From contig NZ_QVMT01000001.1 of assembly GCF_003418935.1 (NCBI RefSeq), positions 970,063-1,034,062 of the forward strand: DNA of 64,000 bases, in the 5' to 3' direction. Positions 31,801 through 40,800 of the stretch are shown here, piece after piece (the stretch's first letter is position 1; every line of letters begins with the position of its first letter). The notes under the pieces are model-generated. The model saw only the letters and a list, made by a program, of their open reading frames with translations. It did no database searches and was not told the DNA's origin. This DNA comes from Emticicia sp. C21. Lineage in GTDB: Bacteria; Bacteroidota; Bacteroidia; Cytophagales; Spirosomataceae. A program made the translations under genes and the position numbers.

Positions 31801-34800
31801 TTGGACTGGATACACTTGTGCAAGAACCAACTGTACAAGTAGCAGAGATGGAATAAGTGCCTACACTTGAAAGTGTCAGACTTGTACCTATCGCACCTGT
31901 TGACCAGTTAACTGTTCCTGCGCATCCGCTGGCTGTCAAGGTTAAAGTACTTGGCGAGCACACTACTTTTAGATTAGGCGCTGTAATCGTTGGTGCACTT
32001 GGTTGAGTGACAATCTGTAAGCCTGCGACAGTTGTGCTTGCAGGGGATGTGCAACTGCCAATCGTACAAGTAGCAATTATCGAATAAGTATCGACATTTG
32101 AAAGGGTCAGACTTGTGCCTGATGCTCCTGTTGACCAATTCACTGTGCCTGCACAACCGCTCGCTGTCAATGTTAAAATATTTGGTGCACAAACTACTTT
32201 TGGATTCGGTGATGTAATTGTCGGTGCTGATGGTTGAGTTATGATTTGCAAACCTGTCACTGTTGCGCTTGCAGGAGATGTACAACCACCAACTGTGCAA
32301 GTAGCTGAGATTGAATAAGTTCCCACACTAGAGAGCGTCAGGCTTGTGCCTGATGAGCCTGTTGACCAGTTAACTGTTCCTGCGCATCCGCTGGCTGTAA
32401 GCGTTAAAGTGCTTGGCGCACACACTACTTTTGAATTAGGCGCGGTGATAATTGGTGCTGATGGTTGGGTTACGATTTGTAAACCTGTTACTGCTGCGCT
32501 CGCATCGGAAGTACAACTGCCAACTGTACAGGTTGCCGTAATAGAATAAGTTCCTACACTTGAAAGCGCCAAACTTGTACCAGTTGCGCCTGTTAACCAA
32601 GTGACTGTTCCTGCACAGCCACTTGCTATTAATGTTAAAGTACTTGGCGCACACACCACTTTTGGATTCGGTGCTGTGATTGTCGGTGCTGATAGTTGAG
32701 TGATGATTTGCAAACCTATCACTGCGGTACTTGCGGGGGAAGTACAGCTACCAACTGTACAGGTTGCCGTAATAGAATAAGTGCCTACACTTGAAAGCGC
32801 CAAACTTGTACCAGTTGCACCTGTTGACCAAGTGACTGTTCCTGCACAGCCACTTGCTATTAATGTTAAAGTACTTGGCGCACACACCACTTTTGGATTC
32901 GGTGCTGTGATGGTTGGGGCAGACGGCATTGAACTTTCAACAATTACTGAAGTTGTAGCCGTTGCTGTACAGCCATTATCACCAGTTACCGTAACTGTAT
33001 ATGTACCAGCAGAGGTAATAGTAGCTGTGGCATCAGTACCTAAGCCATTTGACCATTGATAAGCAGGTGATGCCCCACTCCCACTGGCAGTTCTGGTTAC
33101 AGAAGCAGTATTACAAGATAAGTTAATATTCCCTGTAATACTGACTGTTGGAGGTACTACAATTTGTAAGCCTGTCACTGTTGGACTGGATACACTTGTG
33201 CAAGAACCAACTGTACAAGTAGCAGAGATGGAATAAGTGCCTACACTTGAAAGTGTCAGAATTGTACCTGTCGCACCTGTTGACCAGTTAACTGTTCCTG
33301 CACAGCCACTCGCAGTTAAAACTAAAGTGCTTGGTGAACAAACTACTTTTGTAGTAGGTGCATTGATTGTTGGGGCAGATGGTTGAGTTACAATCTGCAA
33401 ACCTGTTAATGCTATACTCGCAGGGGAAGTACAATTTTCAACCGTGCAAGTAGCAGATATTGAATAAGTACCTATACTTGAAAGTGTCAGACTTGTACCT
33501 GTTGAACCTGTTGACCATGTTACTGCCCCTGCACATCCACTGGCTGTTAAGGTCAAAGTGCTTGGAGCACAGACTACTTTTGGATTGGGTGCTGTGATGG
33601 TTGGTGCTGATGGTTGACTTATAACCTGCAAACCTGTTACTGCTGTGCTTGCAGGAGAAGTGCAACTTCCGACTGTACAAGTAGCTGAGATAGTATAAGT
33701 ACCCACACTTGAAACAGTCAGGCTTGTGCCTGTTGAATTATTTGTCCAGATAACCGTTCCTGCACAGCCACTCGCAGTTAAAACTAAAGTGCTTGGTGAA
33801 CAAACCACTTTTGTAGTAGGGGCTGTAACTGTTGGTGCATTCGGTACTGAACTTTCAACGGTTACCGAGGTGGTGGCGGTCGCTGTGCAATTATTAGCTT
33901 CTGTCACAATAACTGTGTAAGTGCCTGGTGAGGTAATAGTAGCTAAAGCATTAGTTCCTAACCCATCTGACCATTGATAAGTAGGTGATACTCCGCTGCC
34001 ATTAGCAGTTCGAGTCACTGAAGTAGTATTACAAGATAAATTAATATTTCCTGTAATGCTAACAGTTGGAGGTGCAACAATTTGCAAACCTGTCACTGCT
34101 GAACTAGGCACACTCGTACAACTTCCAACTGTACAAGTAGCTGAGATGGCATAAGTACCTACAATTGAAAGAGTAAGACTTGTGCCCGATGAACCATTCG
34201 ACCAATCCACTGTTCCGGCACAACCGCTGGCTGTCAAAGTTAAAGTGCTTGGTGAACAAACTACTTTTTGATTCGGTGCTGTAATGGTTGGCGCGCTCGG
34301 TTGATTGACTATTTGCAGACCTGTTACTGCTGCGCTTGCAGGAGAAGTACAAGAACCAACTGTACAAGTAGCTGTAATACTATATGTGCCAACACTTGAA
34401 AGAGTCAAACTTGTACCTAATGAACCATTTGACCAAGTGACTGTTCCTGCACAACCGCTAGCTGTTAAAGTCAAGCTGCTTGGCGCACATACTACCTTTG
34501 GATTAGGCGCTGTGATAGTTGGTGCACTTGGTTGTGTTACGATTTGTAATCCTGTTACGGCTGCGCTTGCAGGGGATGTACAACTTCCAACTGTACAAGT
34601 AGCAGAGATAGAATAAGTGCCTACACTAGAAAGCGTCAGGCTTGTGCCAGATGAACCTGTTGACCAAGTAACTGTTCCTGCGCATCCGCTGGCTGTAAGC
34701 GTTAAAGTACTTGGTGCACACACTACTTTTGGATTCGGTGCTGTAATTGTCGGTACTGATGGTTGAGTGATGATTTGCAAACCTGTTACTGCTGTGCTTG

Positions 34801-37800
34801 CAGGAGATGTACAACCGCCAACTGTGCAAGTAGCTGAGATTGAATAAGTTCCCACACTTGATAGGGTTAAAATCGTACCTGAAGAACCATTTGACCAGTT
34901 TACTGCTCCTGCACAACCGCTGGCTGTTAAGGTTAAAGTACTTGGCGCACACACTACTTTTGGATTCGGTGCTGTGATGGTTGGTGCTGACGGCTGAGTT
35001 ACAATTTGCAAACCTGTGATTGTTTCACTAGGTACGCTTGTACAACTTCCGACCGTACAAGTGGCAGATATTGAATAAGTACCTACGCTTGAAATTGTCA
35101 GACTTGTGCCTGATGAACCAGTTGACCAAGTAACTGTTCCTGCACAGCCGCTGGCTGTTAAGGTTAAAGTGCTTGGTGCACATACAGTCAATGAATTTGA
35201 TGCTGTAATTGTTGGGGCTGATGGCGTACTAACAGTTACCTGACTGGTAGCTGCTCTGCCACTCTCACAACTCCCATCTTTACAACTGGCATAATAAGTA
35301 GTATTTACTATTGGACTTTGCGTTAGACCTGAACCTGTTCCAATTTCAGAGCCCCCTGTTGCTTGGTTATACCAGGTTATTATTCCGGTGGCACAAGAGG
35401 CAGTCAGGTTTATGCTTGACCCACTGCAAATATTGGCATTATCAACAGATACATCAGTTGGATTTACACAATTTATAACTTGCAAAAGTTCATTTGATGT
35501 ACCGGTCTCATAAGTACCATTTCCGCTATACTCTGCTGTAATTGAATGAGTACCTGCCAGTAATGTATTTGTGGTAAAAGTGGCCACGCCATTACTTAAA
35601 GTAGCTGTGCCCAAAGTTGTATTCCCCTCTTTAAAAATAACTGTACCTGTAGCAGCGCTCGGCGATAAGGTTGCCATAAACTGAACATTGGCTCCTACAC
35701 TGGCAGGGTTGCTGTCTGAAGTGAGGATTATGGTAGTTGGAATATTAATATCAGAATAATTTGCGAGAAAAAATTCTGTAAGACCCGCTGCTTTCAATTC
35801 ATTACTACCTGTAGCTGTGGGTGTATTAAAATCAGATATACCTGAAAAACTTCCGCTTACATAAATATTAGTCCCTGAGGCAGTAATACCCCAGCCATAA
35901 TCATTACCTGTACTACCTGATCTTTTAGCCCATTGAAAAACACCACTATCATTATATTTAGCAACAAAAACATCACTACCCGAAACACTCGTAATTTCAT
36001 TGCTTCCATCAGCAGATGGCGTATTAAAGTTAGCTGTACCTCTAAAATTTCCGGACATATAAATATTATCGCCTGAGGTAGTAATTGCATACCCTACATC
36101 ATTACTTGTATCTCCTGCTCTTTTAGCCCATTGTATAATACCAGAAGGATTATATTTTGCAATAAAGGCGTCTTGCCCTCCAATACTAGTAATCTCATTG
36201 CTTCCAGCAGCCGATGGCGTATTAAAATTAGCAGTTGAAAGAAAATAGCCTGTTAAATAAATATCTGTGCCAGACCACACTATAGCACTGCTAACATCGT
36301 CAGAACTACCACCTGCTCTTTTAAGCCATTGTAAATTACCCGAAGAACTGTACTTTGCAACAAAAACATCATACCCTCCATCACTTATCAATTCATTGCT
36401 ACCAGAAGCCGATGGTGTATTAAAATTGGCAGTTTCACTGAATATACCAGTAAAATATATCTCTGTATCTGAAGCAGCTAACGCATAACCTTCATCGGCA
36501 TTTAGGCCTCCGGCTCTTTTAGCCCATTGAAAAGCACCTGAATTAGTATATTTAGCTATAAATATATCAGACCCACCACTACTAGTCAGCTCATTACTAC
36601 CAGAGGTCGATGGTGTATTAAAATTGATAGTTCCGTTAAAATTACCCCCTATATACACATCAGAGCCCAATACTGTTATAGCACTCCCCATATCATAGCC
36701 TCCTCCACCAGTTCTTTTTACCCACTGGATATCACCTGAAGCATTGTATTTGGCAATAAAGATATCATTATTCCCAGCACTTGAAATCTCATTACTACCT
36801 GATGCTGAAGGTGTATTAAAATTGGCAGTTCCAGCAAAATACCCAATAATATATACGTCTGTACCCGCTACTGCTATATTTATTCCTGCGTCATTGCCAT
36901 TGCCACCCGCTCTTTTAGCCCATTGCAACACACCAGCAGCATTATATTTGGCAAGTAATATATCATTTCCTCCATCACTTCTTAGCGTTGTGCCGCCTAA
37001 TGTAAGAGTCTCCGAAAAAATACCGGTTATATACACATTTCCGGAAGCGTCTGTTGCACTATTAAAGGATGATGCAGTTCCATTAGTTTTAAGATTGGCT
37101 GATTGCCTGATAAAACCAAGATTTGGTGCTGTAAGTGCATTTACCTCTTGCGAAACCGTACTCGAAATACTGGCAGCATAGGTATCATCACCGTTATACC
37201 CGGCTGTAATACTATGTGTACCTACCGGGAGTAAAGTTGTATTGAATTTTGCCACGCCACTACTCAATGTAGCTGAGCCTATGGTAGTCGCACCATTTTT
37301 AAAGGTAATAGTGCCTGTAGCCGAGGATGGTAAAACTGTGGCTGTTAATTGTACATTGGCACCTACACTGGCGGGGTTGTTGTTAGAGGTGAGGGTAGTA
37401 GTGCTTGGTGAAGCTGAAATATCATATTTCACTAAAAAGGATTCATAAAAGCTTACTCCACGTAGCCGATCCCTGCCTACACCATCTAGGTTATAAAAAG
37501 CAATACCGGTATTAAAGGTGCCAACTATGTATAAATCATTGCCTGATACTACCATATCCTCCTGATGAGAGGATCCCCCCCCAATTCTTTTTATCTTTTG
37601 TAAATCTCCGGAATGATTATATTCTGCCAAAAACATATCGGATAAACCAAATAAAAACTCATTGATACCTGTAGCTGATGGTGTGTTAAAGTTGGCTAAA
37701 GAACTACCAATTCCTATCTGATAGATAGTTGTATTTGTTAAAGCTATATTAGTACTGGCATCAATGCCTGTTCCTCCGAATCTTTTTAACCATTGTATAC

Positions 37801-40800
37801 TACCTGTATTGCTGTATTTAGCGATAAATCCATCGCTGTCCCCTGCACTTACCAACTCATTACTCCCACTGGCAGAGGGTGTATTGAAATTGGCTGTACC
37901 ATTGAAAAGGCCTGTTATGTATACATCGTTATTATATACTGCAATAGCGGAAATACGATCAGTTGCTGTTCCTCCTCCTCTTCTGACCCACTGAATGTCG
38001 CCGGAGGTCGTAAAATTAGCTATGAATATATCGTCGTTTCCGGCACTGGTAATCTCATTACTACCACTGGATGACGGCGTATTAAAATTATTTGACCCCT
38101 GAAAAACACCTGCAATATAAACATTAGTGCCTGATACAGCTATTGATGTACTGCTGTTATAAGTGCTTGTACTTGCTCCTCTTCTTGCCCACTGGAAATC
38201 ACCTGAGCTATTATATTTTGCCAGAAAACAATTTGAACCTCCTGAATTGATTAACTCGTTACTACCCGTTGCCGAAGGATTATTAAAATTAGATTTTGCC
38301 TGCATTATACCTGATACATAGATATCACTCCCGGAAATGGCCAGTCCACTGGCCTCTTCCCCGGCAGTTCCACCAGCTCTTTTTGCCCATTGAAAATTAC
38401 CTGAATCATCAAATTTCGCGACAAAGGCATCAGAAGAACCAGCACTTATAATTTCATTACTTCCGGATGCAGATGGTGTATTAAAATTGGCCGTGTTAAA
38501 AAATATTCCTACTATATAAACATAGCTGCCAGATACCGCCACATTAACCCCCTGATCATTTCCTGTCCCTCCGGCTCGTTTTGCCCACAAGACTGTGCCT
38601 GAGGCATTATATTTAACAAGAAAAATGTCTTCGCCTCCTACACTCGTCAGGGTTGTAGTGCCAAAATTAACTATCTCTTTAAAATAACCTGTCTTATATA
38701 CATTACCCAAGGCATCTGTAGCTACTGATTCTGCATAAGTGGAACTACCAGAAGAAATACCTGCTGACTGCCGGATCAAAGTCAGCCTAGGAGTGTTTAA
38801 TGCATTAACAACCTGTGAAAGAGCATTTGATGTACTAGCTGCATAACTACCATCTCCTGCGTATTCAGCAGTGATGTTATGAGTTCCCACAGTTAGTAAA
38901 TCTGTATTGAATTTAGCCACTCCACTACTTAAGGTAGCTGTGCCTAGCGTAGTACTCCCCTCTTTAAATGTTACTGTACCTGTAGCTCCGCTTGGTGTTA
39001 ATGTAGCAGTGAGTTGCACATTAGCACCCAAGCTCGCGGAGTTGTTGTTGGAAGTAAGGGTGGTGGTGGTAGTGGTTTCTGAAATATCATATTTAGCCAA
39101 AAAGCCATTTGAACTACCTGCTGCTACTAACTGATTACTACCTGGATTTGCCGGAGTATTAAAGTTGGCAGTATCACTAAAGAGCCCGGCGATATATATA
39201 TTATTACCTGAACCAACAATCCCATAAGGATTATCATATTCAGTTCCCCCCGCTCTTTTCAACCAGATAACTTCTCCGGAGTTATTATATCTGGCAATAA
39301 CAATATCTGCAGAACCTGCACTTATAATCTCATAAATTCCATTTATATAGGGAGTACTGAAATTTCCTGAATATTGGAAAAAACCTAAAACATATACATT
39401 GTTATTTACAATGGCAATATCATAGCCACTATCATATGCACTTCCTCCACCTCTTTTTACCCATTGCAGCTCTCCAGAGGTATCATATCTGGCCACAAAT
39501 ATATCAGTATTACCATTGCACGTTAAGATATTGGTGGTAGAATTACCAGAGGTATTAAAATCTGCTACCACACTGAATGAACCTGTAACATACAGCTCAG
39601 TATCTGATACTGCAATACCTCTACCTATATCCTCTCCTGTTCCACCTGCCTTTTTAACCCATTGCAATTCGCCCGAGGAATTGTATCTGGCAATAAATAT
39701 ATCAGCACTTCCTGCACTTGTAAGAATATTAGCAGCAGTATTTCCTGTTGTATTAAAATCAGATGTACCATAGAAATGCCCTGTAATATATACATCAGTA
39801 CCAGATATTGTTATATCTGTACTAGTTTGAACACCCAATCCACCTGCTTTTTTAACCCATTGTAACTCTCCTGAAGAATTGTATCGGGCAATAAATATAT
39901 CATTAAACCCTCCACTCGTAAGAATATTACCAGCAGCATTTCCTGTTGTATTGAAATCAGACGTACCAAGAAACTCGCCTGTTATATACAAATCATTACC
40001 TAATACGGCGATACTCTTTGATGATTCGCTACTTGTGCCACCTGCTTTTTTAACCCAGATAAAATTACCATCACCATCATATTTGGCAAGAAAGATGTCG
40101 GTTGAACCTGCTGAGATGATTTCATTAGTACCAATGGCTGATGGCGTATTAAAATTTGCAGTGCCATTAAATATACCAGTTATATATACGTCGTTGCCTG
40201 ATATTGCAATACTATTTCCATTGTCATTAGCTGTACCTCCGGCTCTTTTAGCCCACTGAAACACCCCTGCAGCATTGTATTTAGCAATAAATATATCTTC
40301 TTCTCCTGCAGATTGCAATATAGTATTGCCAAAGGTAAGTGTTCCATTAAAAAGGCCCGTTACATAAACATTACCTGTTGCATCCGTGGTTGTATGTTTA
40401 TTAGTTGAAGCACCTGTGCTAGCCGTCTGCCGGATAAAACTTAGCTTTGGCTCTGTCAGAGCAATTACTTCTACCGATAAACCACTTGATTTACTGGCAA
40501 TATGATTAGTATCAGCTACATATTCAGCCGTAATGGTATGTGTACCTAAATCGAATCCGTTTACATTGAATCTTGCATATCCAAGACCATCCAGAGTGCC
40601 TGCCCCTAACAAAGTATTGCCTTCTTTAAAGTTGACGGTCCCTGTTGCACTACTTGGCACTACCTGAGCCGTAAACTGCACATTACTCCCGACACTGGAT
40701 GAATTGTTACCTGTGGTTATTGCAGTAGTAGTTGAGGTTAAATCTTTGTATTTTGCCAGAAAGAATTCTTTAGCGCCAACCGCTGTCAGTTCATTAGTCC

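Noticed and set aside
23927-35221. Regular 231-bp spacing as a possible CRISPR or satellite array
   Set aside because: The period is a whole number of codons, the frame is open throughout, and there are no short palindromic repeats alternating with unique spacers.
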